Positions 25,201 through 36,093 of a DNA stretch of 64,000 nt are shown one piece after another. The stretch's first letter is position 1; each line of letters starts with the position of its first letter. The stretch is taken from positions 3,844,001 through 3,908,000 of the forward strand of contig JAEVLN010000004.1 of NCBI GenBank assembly GCA_018350325.1, read 5' to 3'. The notes beneath the pieces are model-generated. The model did not search any database and was not told where the DNA came from. It saw nothing but the letters and a program-made list of their open reading frames with translations. Made by a program: the position numbers and the translations under genes. Origin of the DNA: Globodera rostochiensis. Lineage: Eukaryota > Nematoda > Chromadorea > Rhabditida > Heteroderidae.

Positions 25201-26998
25201 CCGCCTCTCGCGGAGACCAAACAATGCTCGGCCTTTTCCTCCCATTTTGCTCAGTTCTTCGCCAACAGTTTGAAGAGAACAAAAGGGACGAGGAGCCCAA
25301 CCCCTCCGGGGGATTCACAAAGGACGAGGAGCCCAATCCCTCCGGGGGATTTGCCCCTTCGCCTCCCTTCCAAATGGACCCGAGGCGCTTCGCTTCGCTG
25401 ACTGAATTGGAAAAGAATGCATTTTCCGAGGCCATTTATTTGGCGGCAGAGACCCAAAGGTTTTAAGGACAGAAATCGCTTCAAACTCAAAAAATAATTT
25501 GTCCAAAAGATGGGAAGTGGCTGTGAAATTGAGGGAATTTGGCGTTGGATGGCCCAATGTTGGCTGTTGGATGGGCGCGTTGGAGTGGGCGATGGGCGGA
25601 GATTATCAGCAGCAACAGAAGTTGGAGCAGTTGCTGGACGAGATCAGACCGACATTTGCGGGTGATCTGATCGCAAGTGGAGGAGAGGACGCAATTGGAC
25701 AACAACGGCACCGATTGGGCCGGATGGATAAACTGGTGGACATGGTGAGAGCAACTGATTTTTGTTTATTTTGACGGTCTGCTGTCTGATTGATTGATTG
25801 ATTAATTAATTGTGATTGATTAATTGATTGATTGTGATTGATTGATTAATTGTGATTGATTGATTAATTGATTGATTGTGATTGATTGACTGATTGATTA
25901 ATTAATTGTGATTGATTGAATGATTAATTGATTGATTGTGATTGATTGATTAATTGATTGTGATTGATTGATTAATTGATTGATTGTGATTGATTGACTG
26001 ATTGATTAATTAATTGTGATTGATTGAATGATTGTTCTCTTCCAAGTTATTCCGTCTTCTGTCCTCTGCCACGCCTTCCTCCGTCCGCGTCGGTGCCGCG
26101 CGTGCCCTCTCTCTGCTGTTCGCGCACCTCCAACGGCACTCTCTGGTCCACCTCGAGAGAGAGCTCAGCGCCTTCTTCCCCCCTCCGGCGTCCTCCGCCT
26201 GCTGCCCTCCGACGACCACACAAATTGACCCAAAATTCGTCGACTCGCCCGAACTCTCCGACATCCGGTTCCGCTTTGACGACGGCCAAATTGTGTTTGG
26301 GCATCGCATTGTTTTGGTCAACGTGTCGGAGGAGTTTCGTCAGATTTTGAAGTAACATTTTTCAGAGCGATTTTTTGACCGGATTTTGAGCGATCGATTC
26401 ATTATACCTAAACAACCACCGAATGCTTTCATATAAACTTCAAACCTCCCAATTAGCAAATTATAGCCTTAAACTAATCAGTCCATTCTCGCCGGTGGCG
26501 TTTAAAGTCGCTCCATTCAGAAGACCTTCAGGACTGTTAAAAGTGTCCGAATGCGACGCGTCCGTCTTCCGACTACTGCTCGAATTTGTTTATGGAAACG
26601 TGGCCAAATGCTTTGCCGAACTGCACAAAATTGGCGTAGACAAACAATTCGAGCTGATTAAATCAGCCAAACATTTTGGGGTGCATAAATTGGCCGAAAA
26701 AGCGCAGAAAGTGACCGGAGTGGCCATTACAGTCGGAAACCTCTTCAAAATGTACACTTTCGCCCAGGTCAGTGGTTGAAGCCCTTATTCTTCGCTAATT
26801 AATGCATATTTTGAGGCTTTGGACTGCGACACTTTGGTCGAAGAATGCGAACGATTTGCACTTGGCCATTTGACCGAATTGATGGCTTACGGCAAATGTT
26901 TGGGAGATGGAGGAAAGTTGGCGCCGGAGGGGAGGCAAAAATTGCTGGACGGAATGAAGAAGCAATTCGGCTTGGTCATAAGCGAGTCGCGCATTTAA
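13227..26998 (+). CDS. Ankyrin-repeat and BTB/POZ protein, ABTB2/BTBD11 type
   Basis: A gene of at least 14 exons. Exons 13227-13330, 13572-13791, 13924-14066 and 21760-21915 join in frame (MGEEAECSSDENG...; ...TAFVDAGDELIYYS; ...LEQIKALYKSVPNFASLEED). Ser-rich exons from about 22400 include PTDSGYRSRG, like the LDSGYGAG of ABTB2, then the 27-bp minisatellite. From 23312 the match to ABTB2/BTBD11 is clear throughout. It runs from YVWTHPISAAQLLE and RRLCAVLGKCTRRDV (histone-fold-like region) to LFLRWMIDCRI, LALHHFICSNCP, SHLLLPGFDCPP, ankyrin-type GWTPLCWALA and GNVAICELLLRAGANP, and LREFGVGWPNVGCWMGAL. The BTB domain (26048-26353) has DPKFVDSPELSDIRF and continues at about 26530 to the end, ...FGLVISESRI, TAA 26996-26998. 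Family members act as BTB adaptors, some at synapses or with Cullin-3. The join into the Ser-rich exon near 22310-22410 is unresolved. A 36-bp in-frame duplication at 25287-25358 repeats DEEPNPSGGF. Confidence 0.88.
13331..13556 (+). repeat. About three 71-bp repeats filling the first intron
   Basis: GATCTGATCAGTGTTTGGAA begins at 13401 and again at 13472 (period 71), followed each time by TGTGGGAAACCTTTTTATTC. A more diverged copy covers 13331-13400 and starts at the splice donor itself (GTCGGTGAATGGAAAACC). The repeats therefore make up nearly the whole 241-base intron. Confidence 0.85.
14094..21759 (+). repeat. About 7.7-kb G-tract satellite inside an intron of the ankyrin-BTB gene
   Basis: Roughly 125-130 head-to-tail copies of a 55-63 bp unit: TTCCGATCAATCGATG, a run of 5-13 G, ATTAATTATTCCTGCAAG, then ATCAATTATTTCAAAG. 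A longer form has ATTAAATTACCTATTCC in the second block. The array starts 28 bases after the donor of exon 3 (AAAG|GTCAGT at 14066/14067) and its last unit ends exactly where exon 4 begins (21760). Subfamilies cluster: AAGCAATTA/AAGAAATTA forms around 15100-15900, GATCTCGATGG forms at 19090-19270, and an indel-rich zone at about 16550-19050. Two of three sense frames lack stops in the basic unit, so open frames up to 188 codons arise by chance. I do not consider them genes. Confidence 0.97.
22646..23264 (+). repeat. Coding 27-bp minisatellite, 23 copies
   Basis: The unit ACGGCGCCCAAGGGGAGGGC + GGAGGAG is repeated about 23 times with almost no divergence: a silent C/T in a few copies and one GCG-to-GTG change in two adjacent copies. 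In the gene's frame it encodes the nine-residue unit TAPKGRAEE. Being a multiple of three it stays in frame at any copy number, and all three forward frames and at least two reverse frames stay open. Flanking codons (SGYRSRGETPRREQQ before, EDL|GT donor after) support translation in the TAPKGRAEE frame. Confidence 0.95.
25784..26032 (+). repeat. ATTG/ATTA microsatellite with 108-bp higher-order unit
   Basis: Tetranucleotide repeats of TGAT/TAAT with TGTGATTGATTG interruptions. A larger block beginning GTGATTGATTGACTGATTG recurs 108 bases apart (about 25878 and 25986). It occupies most of the intron just before the BTB exon and ends about 15 bases before its acceptor (TTCTCTTCCAAG). Confidence 0.9.
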
Positions 26999-27258
26999 CG
27001 TGGTGGCCAATACAGACAATGCAACAAAAAGGAAAGCCTTCCAATCCGGGACGGCGATTATGTGATTGATTAAAACATTTAAAAGAATTTATTTAAAGAT
27101 AAAGTGAAAAGAGACAGAAAAATGGGAGACTCGGTTCTTTTTTGGTCTGATCACTCCGTCAAATCGATCGAAACTGTCAATATCGCGTGATTAACGCCGT
27201 GTGAACTTCTTGCGAAAGTCCGCACGCATCGACGCCCCTGAAATCGCGACTTTTGTAT

Positions 27259-29096
27259 TTAAACTGGCGCCATTTTGGAGAAATGAAATGATCGATCAAC
27301 AGACAGCAGAACCCAATTGATCTTTGACCTCCTGACGTGCACATAGCCTCCGTTGATGCCCCACGAACTGCCCCAACTGTTCTTCAGAATCCAAAAGGGC
27401 GTACCGCCGCCCTTCGCGTCCTCTCCGAACCCGACCACTTCCAGCGCATGGCGACCCATTGAATGGAGGGCGCAGTCGTCGACAGTTGGCGAGAAAATGC
27501 CGCCCACGTAATGGAACATGCCTTTGGTCACGTTCATCCCTCAAAATCAAGCAAAATGGGAATGGTTTTAATTATGGTTGCGAAGGGCAGATCGTTTAAA
27601 AAGCCTGATCAGTAAGCATGGAGGGCTTAATTTGCCGTTTTTGGATTTCACTCACCAAACGAGACTGGCCCTTTCTCCACGACGAAGTCCGCAATTTGGC
27701 CCTCATCGCCGGGCAAAGTGCGAACTTCGTCGACGAATACCCGGTGAGAGGGGTCCACGGGGCCCGGCGACAATTCGCAATTGCCATCGCCACCGCGGTA
27801 CTAATTAGGTATAATTGAAATAATTAAAAAAAACAAAGGCAATTTGCTACCGGATAAGCCTTTTCTTGGAGAAGGCCGTTGTCACGGACATAACTGAACA
27901 AAATGCCGCAATCGAAGGGGCCATTCATTCATTGAACAGACCGAAATGCGTTTGGTCTATTCCCACCCTCGCAGCCGTCGTTTGATTGATCGCAATCGAT
28001 CATTTGCTAAATGTTTAAGGCTTTAATTAATGAATTGGCCATTTTCCGTGTTGGTGGGGCGTGACCTGCTCCGACAGAGTGAAAAGCGTCCCGTTTCGTA
28101 TTGCGTGTTGCGATTCAACGACAGCCGCCGTCGCAAAGGCCCAACACGCTCCACAACGCACTTAAATGAAACAAACTGACAATATTTGAATATTTAACCC
28201 CCTAAGGTATGCCGGGTCCGTTTAGCAAATATCCAATCGGTGATTGACCCCTCACATTGATTGGACAATATTTGACCCCCTAAGGTATGCCGGGTCCGTT
28301 TAGCAAATATCCAATCGGTGATTGACCCCTCACATTGATTGGACAATATTTGACCCCCTAAGGTATGCCGGGTCCGTTTAGCAAATATCCAATCGGTGAT
28401 TGACCCCTCACATTGATTGGACAATATTTGACCCCCTAAGGTATGCCGGGTCCGTTTAGCAAATATCCAATCGGTGATTGACCCCTCACATTGATTCTTC
28501 ACGTGGCTGATCACTCCCTTTTTGCGCCAGTCGAATTCCTTTGGCCGTTTATAATTTGCATTTGCAGGTTGAAATTCGCGAATTGGCTCCACTCCAGCGA
28601 AAGGCACAGTGCCGCCGAAGGGCATAATTAACTACGAAAAGCTTCCGATCACTTTTTGGATTCACCCACCTCTTTCAGCTCCTCGTCGCTCCAATCAAAA
28701 AAAGCGGTGACGCCGAACACTTTGCCCCCCTCAGTCCCCTCCCCCCCGGGGCCGCCGCCTCCCCTCGAATCCAACTGCCGAAAATTGGTCACAAAAATGG
28801 AAAATCGCTTCAGTTTTTCCTCAACGCTCGAATAATTTCTTGAAAAACTGAAAAAGGCCCTTTAGACTTTCTATAATCGAATAAAACCGTTTTTGGAAGT
28901 TGACAAATTTTGCGAGAAGTGTTCCATTGCCGACGATGTCCCCGGCGGCGGAATGAGTCCCATCGATCGGCTCACTGAAATTGCCGCCCTCTCCCAGCAG
29001 ATAAAAGCGACGGACGAAAAGCAAAGAAACGGCGAGGAGGAGGAGGAGAAGGACGACGAGGAGAAGGCATTTTGCCAGCAGAGAGCTTAAGGCCAT
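27259..29096 (-). CDS. Papain-family cysteine protease with N-terminal membrane anchor
   Basis: Eight exons join without frame breaks: 29096-28888, 28847-28670, 28631-28490, 28160-28066, 28006-27942, 27893-27851, 27800-27656 and 27539-27259. They give 385 residues. Residues about 9-28 are a very hydrophobic stretch (signal peptide or signal anchor). The I29 inhibitory propeptide reads NFQKRFSRNYSSVEEKL, then SIFVTNF and a Gly-rich insert, ending FGVTAFFDWSDEEL. The mature enzyme starts near RPKEFDWRKKGVISHVKNQ. Motifs are all present: catalytic Cys in LRCGACWAFAT, SEQQMIDCDQSNDGCEGG, KGPVSFG, catalytic His in GRHALEVVGFG and catalytic Asn in WILKNSWGSSWG. It is a cathepsin L/F-like lysosomal or secreted digestive protease. 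Two introns are only 39 and 48 bases; reading through them gives apparent stops, but spliced the gene is intact. Convergent with the ankyrin-BTB gene, 260 bases away. Confidence 0.92.
28201..28495 (-). repeat. Four 78-bp repeats in the intron before the protease active-site exon
   Basis: CCTAAGGTATGCCGGGTCCG recurs at 28201, 28279, 28357 and 28435, an exact period of 78. The copies are virtually identical. Read on the coding strand, each unit contains AATCAAT followed by GTGAGG, the same sequence as the exon 3 donor (28490/28489). Each unit is 26 codons with no stop in the gene's frame, so each extra donor is in the same phase as the first. Confidence 0.95.
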
Positions 29097-29949
29097 GCAA
29101 TGAATGAGACAAATGCTTCACAAATTTGGAGTGACCGGCGACTCCAAACAATTAAAGTTCCCCCTTCCTTTGCAGTGACCCCTCCAGTCCCACCTGTTCA
29201 AAGGGTTCACCTCCAGAAGGCATTGACCCCCCCAGTCCCGCCGCCCCCAGAACATTGACCCGTCCAGTCCCACCTGTTCAAAAGGTTCACCCCTAGAAGG
29301 CATTGACCCGTCTAGTCCCACCTGTTCAAAAGGTTTACCCCTAGAAGGCATTGACCCGTCTAGTCCCACCTGTTCAAAAGGTTCACCCCTAGAAGGCATT
29401 GACCCGTCTAGTCCCACCTGTTCAAAGGGTTCGCCTCCACCGACACCGCTCTCCATACATTTTTTCGTGACCTTTCGACTCCCACCAGCTTATACAAACG
29501 CATTTTCTACAACGGAGGGAGGGGGGGGACAAAGTTTGAATAATTTTGTACGATTAAACAGAAAATAGTTAATTCATTGGGCTTATCAATTAGCCCACTT
29601 CGGCCCTCTTATCAGCAAAAAGAAACGCACCATTCGCTTCTCCCCCCCCCCCCACCGGTTTGCGTTAGCAGTCAAACCAAAAATATTGTTTATATCCAAA
29701 GACAAATACGAAATTGGACTGCTCTTAAAACTTTTAACATTTTCAATGTTCTTAAAATCAGAAATTTCTTCTCCAAAAAGGACGGAGTCCGACAGTTGAA
29801 AGCGATCAACTCAGATAATAGACTTGGCTACAACACCCCCATTATTCCCCCCCCCCCCCCCCTACCGGAGTTGAACTCCTTTTAATAAAGTCGTTGAAAA
29901 CATAATTATTCTGCTTAATGAGACATTGAAAATGAAGAATTGAATGCGA
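29097..29949. other. Intergenic region upstream of the protease, downstream of TRAPPC10
   Basis: It contains the promoter side of the protease gene and the 3' side of TRAPPC10. I see a 48-bp tandem repeat (separate entry), a G run near 29520, C runs at 29641-29653 and 29848-29863, and otherwise AT-rich sequence. No exon is supported. Confidence 0.6.
29188..29430 (+). repeat. 48-bp tandem repeats upstream of the protease gene
   Basis: GAAGGCATTGACCCGTCTAG recurs at 48-base spacing (about 29297, 29345, 29393), with CCCACCTGTTCAAAAGGTTC in each unit. A diverged copy lies on the left side. The period is a multiple of three, so reverse frames stay open (GEPFEQVGLDGSMPSR units), but there is no flanking coding evidence. 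Confidence 0.9.
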
Positions 29950-32900
29950 TTATTCAAACAGCTTCTGAAGCCGGTCTTTGGCCACCGTCTTCAGCGACTT
30001 TTTTTTCTGTTCCGTCGACTCAGTCGTGTTGGCACTGCTTATCGACGCCGTCTCATCGGAGGCACCGTGCAAAGGTCCGAGAATGTGAATTTGGCTGGCC
30101 TGGTTCCGGTAGAACACCAACAAACGCTCGCCGAAACGTTTCTCGTTTAGTGAAGACGAATTCCGTGACGGGGACTAAATCATTAAATATAAGTCAATTT
30201 GTAACATATTATTATATTATTTCGACATCACCAACATGGTCAAACCCGTTGGGCCTGTGCAGAGTAATGGACGGAAAAGGCAAAAAGCCCAATTGCTTCG
30301 GCACTTAAATAATTCAAATAAGCCGCTTCGAATGAATTCGTAAATCCGCCGCTTACCCATTGTGAATATGGCCTGTCCAACGCCGCTTTCCTTGACTCGT
30401 GCCAATTTGTGCCTCTCGGCACAGTGCCAAAAGTGTCCGCCGGCATTGCCGTCGGACTCAATGCTTACAATGAGAGTCTCAGCCTCAGACAACGTTAGGG
30501 ACAGAGAGCGAAGGGATACCACAAAATCGGCGGATTGGCCAACCCGATAAAGCACCGACTGGGACTGTTCGGAGAAGAAACGTGCGCACAATTCGTACCC
30601 AATCTGAAAAAATTTAGAAATTGAAGTCAATTAATTAATTAATTGAAAGTTGCCGAGTTTAACAAACTCCCAATTGTTTTTTCGATTGGAATTCGATACA
30701 TTTTTGGATAGATAACGCCAAAATAAACGAACTTTTTGAAGAGGGACATCAATTTGATGTTTCAGAGAGTGTTCCCTTTCGTCTTCGACCCGTTGTTGGG
30801 CATTTGCGTCGTCGTCCTTTTCATGCCAATTTTTGGCCAAAATGCGATATTTGAGCTCCAAAAAATGCGGGACAGCAACCGATTTATCCTCCGGCGATTC
30901 CCCCGGTAAGCGCCAAATGAAGCGAAAAATGGAATTTGGTACAATTGGCTGAAAATGTCACATAAAATAAGACAATTTGTTATTAAACAGTGACTTTTAA
31001 TGGGCCGGGATTGAGCAGTTCAGCTGCGACCTGTTCCAACGAAATGTTATTCTCCTGGGAGAGAACGACCGCAGTGGGCAGTACGTTCACTGCAGCAACG
31101 TCAGACAAAAAAATCCCTCCACTTAAAATTCAAAACAAAAACAAAAACAATAATAAATATATATCGCCCAAAATATAAATGAAAAAAACGGACCCATCAC
31201 CAGTGCCCTTGCGACAAATGTCCAAATGGAAAAGTGTGCGGTCGACCAAAAAGGAAGTGTGCCATGAAAGAAGCATAATTGGACAAAAAGTGATTGGAAA
31301 AGTTTGTTGGACGACCAAAACTCTCTCCGACAATTCATCAACGGACTTTCTGAACCATTCGGCTTTGATCTAAACATGAAAAGCGTCGAATTCAAATCAA
31401 AATGATTTCATCGACTTCGAATTTGTCGACGATTTGTCCTCCCTTTTCCTTTCCGTCGTCCAACCGATCAATTTCTTTGTAAATTCGCACAAAAATTCGA
31501 TGGTTCGTTTCCGCGTCTAACGGCGGAATTGAAAATTGTGCATTGGGCGCCCAATTCCCTTCGGCGTCCTTAATTTGTAAAAAAGCGTCGAAACTTTCAA
31601 TTTAAAAATCTCTGACCAAAAATTTGATGGAATTTTTTGGGCATTGGCCCATAAACAATTGCAATTGGGACGGCGCTTCGAGAGGCGCTGTGCCAGGCGA
31701 AACCTCCAAAATAAAGCGCTGTTCCATGCCAGAAACAAATTGATAAACGTCGACATCGGCCGCACTTTCTTCTGAAAATGGCACATTTTAATGACCATTT
31801 AAGCCAAAAAAAGGAAATTCACCTTTTTTAACATTGCCCCATTTCATTTGAATATTTGGCTGAATTGCGACGATAAAACAAACGATGTGTTCTAATTTCG
31901 CATTTTTGGCCATCTCTTCCTGGTAATTTAATGTAAATTCGACGCCAAATTTTGTGTTCGTAACCAAAACGGAGTCGAGGAAAAAGTAGCCGCTCTTTTC
32001 AATTTTCTAAGGGAAATTAATTTTTCTTTTTATTGTTTTATGCACCAAATTTGGTTTTATAAAATACCAAAATCCTCAATAAAATATATTTAATTGTCGT
32101 TTAGTCGCGGAACAATTCGCACCTCCGAAGTCAAAGTGCAATTGGCTGTGCTTTTGGCACCAAAGGTCACGCAATTGTCCGACGCAATTTGACAAAGTTC
32201 AAAAAATTCATTGGCCGCTGTTGGCGACAATTTTACACTTTTGGCCGGCAAACGCTCCAGAGAAAAGGGGCCCCCGGGCTAAAATAAAAAAAATAAACTA
32301 AAAAAATGCCAACAAAAACCGGAAATTACTCTTTTAATGGGCCTTTTTTTTGTTGCAATTTGTTAATTTGCCCACCCCTTTTTCATTGGGGCCGATGACG
32401 ATGAAAGAAGCCAACGTGGAATTGGGCGAATAATTCTCCTTGGAATAAGACCTTAAAAAGAACGGATAAACAAATGACGAAATCGTTCAATATTCCATAG
32501 GTTAAATCCCCCCCCCATTAATGGTTAAATTGTTCACTTAAAACGCGCTTTCACGACACAATCAATCAGCGGAACTGCCAGCGAATTTTGCAATTCGACG
32601 ATGAGAGATAAAGGCGAACAAATGGACGAGCGACGAATTAACGGCGATGAAACGAACGAAACGCGGACGAGGCCAAGCGGAAAGCCAATAGACTTTTTAT
32701 TTGCTGATGCCAAAAACGGCAGCTCGGATTTGACGCATGGCCATGTCAGCAAATTGGCACTAATGAACAGATTGAAGTCGTCAAAAATGAAGGAGCAATC
32801 ACCTCAAAGTTCCCGCTCCCTCTCCTTGTGCTGCTTCATTTTCTCGTGCCAACCTCGAGTGCCATCTCTCCACGATTGGTTCATCACCCTCCACCCGGTC

Positions 32901-35900
32901 AAGCAGCGAAAGAACGACCAAAGAACAACCGAAAAGACTGAACTTTGAAAATATGTATAAATAAAAAGCGATAAATTACATTTTTCTCGTCTCCGCGTCC
33001 CCTTCGACCGCTGTTTTCTCAAAATGTTCAACCAAAGCCTCCAAAGTATTCAAATTGTGTTGGGCGAGAGAACGGAGCAGACTTTGGCGGGAAAGGAGGG
33101 CACGGAGATTCTGACAGAAATGCGCGTGCGCCTCGTGAGGGGCCGAATCGCTGAAAATGGTAAAAACTGAAAACATTCCGAGAAAATGCCAATAATAAAC
33201 CCTACAAATCATAAAATAATGCACATTATAAGCTCAGCAAGTTGTTGCCGGACGAAGAAATCATTGCGATGCCAACCGAACCGCTCAAAAGATTCGAGCG
33301 CTTCCGTCAGAGAAAATTTCGCAAAATGTTTAAAAGCGTTGGCGCCCTTGTCGCCGTCAATTGCCTCACAAATCATTTCGGAAAACGTGCGGAAGAGGCG
33401 AGCGCTTTCATCGGCCAACGCCGACTGTTGCCGTTGCTGCAATTCATTGGTGGAGCCGCCCAACGAGGAATCTCAAAAGAATAGAATCAGAAAAATTCAA
33501 CTTTTAATGCTTTTAGAGACATTCAATTTAAATTTTAGGCTAAACACAACTCACATTTAGTGCCGTCCAACGATGGCACATTCAGCGGTGTCGAATCCAA
33601 CCATCGGCGTAACATCGTTAGGCACTGTTTACGTGTCGATTTGTCAGTTTTATCGTTTCCAAAAATCGTTGAGCAAAGATGTCGAATCTACGAATCTACA
33701 ACTATTATTTTGTAGCATTTAATTTCAGAAAGAACGGAAGGAAAATTTTACCGCTTCGCATTTTTTGTGTAACAAAAAGTTCACGTGGACAATGGCCGAA
33801 GTGACGTCGTACAATTTGGACGCACTGTTTCCAAGCAAATGTTCGCTGTATTTGAATAGTTCCGCCAGCCAAACCAAAATCAAACAATGGAAAAGAGTTT
33901 CGTTGTGATTAGCCTTAAAATAAAATTGAAATTATTTGAAAACAGCCCCTAAGGCAGAGACCGTTCCTCGATTTAGCCTGGGGGTATACCGAAGACTAAT
34001 TAAAATCTATTTACCCTCAACACCAAAATATCCTCCTCAAAACGATGAATTGCATCTTGCGCATAGCGCAGCACCGAAGTGACAGTGTTGTGGCGGAGTT
34101 GAAGTGTGTTCAGCTGCTGTTGGTTCTGCTCCTGCTTCCTTTTCTCGCCTTCTTCCAACGCCTTGTCGTCCATTTTCGGCATCAAAGATGGGGTGGACGG
34201 TTGGGAATGGGACTGACGAAGCGGGGGAGGAGAACTGCTGCCCGAGGGAGCAGTGGCCAAACTAAGCCTAAAACATTTTGGGTTTTTTTAATTGGGTGAA
34301 GGATACCGGTTCTGCAAACTTTGAGCTGACAACATAAATTGATGGGCAAGCAAATGTGCGTGTATTTTGACCAGTGACAATTCCTTAAAAAAATGTCCAA
34401 TTTCGATAAAATGTAAAAAAAGGAAAAAATGACTTCTCCCACGACGTTAAGGTACATTTGGACACCCAAAAGTGTGCAGTGGCGGTCCAAAGGAAGAAGC
34501 CGAAGATGTTTTAGCCATTGGGGCGACGACATTTCGGCATTTTTGCTCAAAACTCTAATTGAATCCGACAGAAGCTTGGCCAATGTGTCCAATTCGGTGA
34601 GAGCAAAATCAAACAAACCCAAATTCCAATAAAAACGAGAAATACGAAACTAAATCGTTCTTATTAAAATGACTTTTCCCGATTATTCTCTTAATATGAC
34701 TAAAGATGTAAGTATTTTTGTTATACATTAATTCAGGGACGTAGCTAGAAAAAAATTTCGGAGGGGGGAATTGATCCATCTGAGCGCGGAGCTCAGATGG
34801 CATTCCCATTTGAGCGCCAGGAGCGGCCCGGCGGTGCCGATAGGCGCCGCCGGGAAAATATTTTGGATTTTTGATGGCAATTTGTTAAGAATTGATCAAA
34901 AAGTTGTAAAGTGTAAAACACTAGGGTCCCCCCTCTTGTTTTTTTTTTTCTCAAATTTCATTTCGGGGGGGGGGGGGGATTCCCCCCCCCCCGCCCCCCC
35001 CCCTGGCTACGTCCCTGCATTAATTAATTTCTTTTTTGAATAAGTCGGTCTTTGGAGGCCATTTTTTTGTTTGTTTTTATTGTATAAAATTGCAACAAAA
35101 TTTCTCACCTGTTCATTGATAAGTAAATGCGGCGGGCCAAACGAAGTGTCTTTGACGGAACCTCTCAATTTCAGTGCATTTGCATTTAAATTGGCAATGT
35201 AAATTTCGAAGGAAGTGAAAAGCGTCGATTGAAAGAAAATTGTAAAAGCGGCAAATGCTTTTTCATTGCTGAGATCGACGAACTCGAAGATGCTGCAAAA
35301 ATTATTAATTGGGCCCCTTTTTTTGATAAATAAAGACTGCCGCCATTCATTACCGATTTTGAAAACGGGAAAAATCGCTTTTTAATTTGTCCATCAAAAG
35401 ATTTTTTGCTTTTTTGTCTTTGCTGACTTTTGCACTGTCAAAGAGAATCATCCAATGGTTTTCATTTGCTTCGTTTAGAGTCGCAAACCATTCGGAAATT
35501 TCCGGCCTGACGCTTAGGCGATATTCGTCGAAATTCTGGAATTCGAACAGACAAAAAGAACAATTGTTAAAGTCAAAACGTACTGCCGAATTGATAAAGA
35601 AAATGTGCACAAATGCAAATTCGGAATTGGTCGAATGCTCCGTGGGACTCCTTGAGTTTGAATAAATGGAAGTGTTCAAATTGTAAGGAACCAAAAAAGG
35701 GGTGAAGCGCAAATTAAACGGCAAATTTGATAGTTTATTCTCCCTAAAATCCAATAAAGTTAGAAACTTATTTAAAAAAGTCCTCACACCTTTGCCATGA
35801 AAGTACGCCGTTCCCCAATGCATTCAGCAAGTGACGTTTATTGTGCTTAAAACACTCCTCACTTCCCTTCCCTGTAAATTAAAAACTTTTTGCCCGGGGG

Positions 35901-36093
35901 GTGAATTGTCCCCAACCTCTGGATACATCTGGCCTCAGGCCTACCTAATTTTGTCTTTCAGGCTCCAGAGATTGAATTTAATCTTTGGCTTCCAAACACC
36001 GGAAAGAAAGATTCCATAAAACTTACATGATATCCTGATAGGCTCCCGTTTATTGATTGAAAAGAGTTGACAATCGGTGGCGACGCTTTTCAT
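29950..36093 (-). CDS. trappc10: TRAPPC10 (Trs130-type) subunit of the TRAPPII complex
   Basis: First exon from ATG at 36093 (MKSVATDCQLFSINKREPIRIS) with a GTAAGT donor at 36026-36021. The second exon starts near 35877 (WKGSEECFKHNKRHLLN...GVLSWQR), followed by FTPFLVPYNL and, at about 35520-35360, EISEWFATLNEANENHWMIL...KKAKNLLMDKLKSDFSRFQNR. That matches the N-terminal part of TRAPPC10 (DLTKWQNVL...DWLIVIVEN..KNKTNILPR). Near the end, 30620-30360 encodes VGQSADFVVSLRSLSL and NAGGHFWHCAERHKLARVKESG, the conserved Ig-like C-terminal region. The last exon ends ...RLLVFYRNQASQIHIL...KDRLQKLFE, TAA at 29952-29950. TRAPPII is a Rab GEF/tether acting at the late Golgi and endosomes. Middle exons are less conserved and their edges are approximate. 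An intron carries a hAT-like MITE. Confidence 0.88.
34734..35017. mobile_element. hAT-like MITE, copy 1, in a TRAPPC10 intron
   Basis: A 284-bp element begins CAGGGACGTAGCTAG and ends CTGGCTACGTCCCTG. It is flanked on both sides by the same 8 bases, CATTAATT (34726-34733 and 35018-35025). CAGGG...CCCTG ends with 8-bp target duplications are the signature of the hAT superfamily. The interior has a hairpin (CATCTGAGC/GCTCAGATG around 34780-34800) and a G13 run answered by C runs near the right end. No transposase. Confidence 0.88.

Noticed and set aside
28194..28495. The 26-residue repeats as a normal part of the mature protease
   Set aside because: Splicing from the first donor to 28160 gives the family-typical KNQLRCGACWAF. 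Reading through the repeats ends at a stop, so they are intronic by default. Only alternative donor use would include them.
27259..29096. The cysteine protease as a pseudogene, because of an apparent in-frame TGA and a propeptide frame break
   Set aside because: Both are removed by short GT-AG introns whose excision restores conserved family motifs and exact phase across all eight exons.
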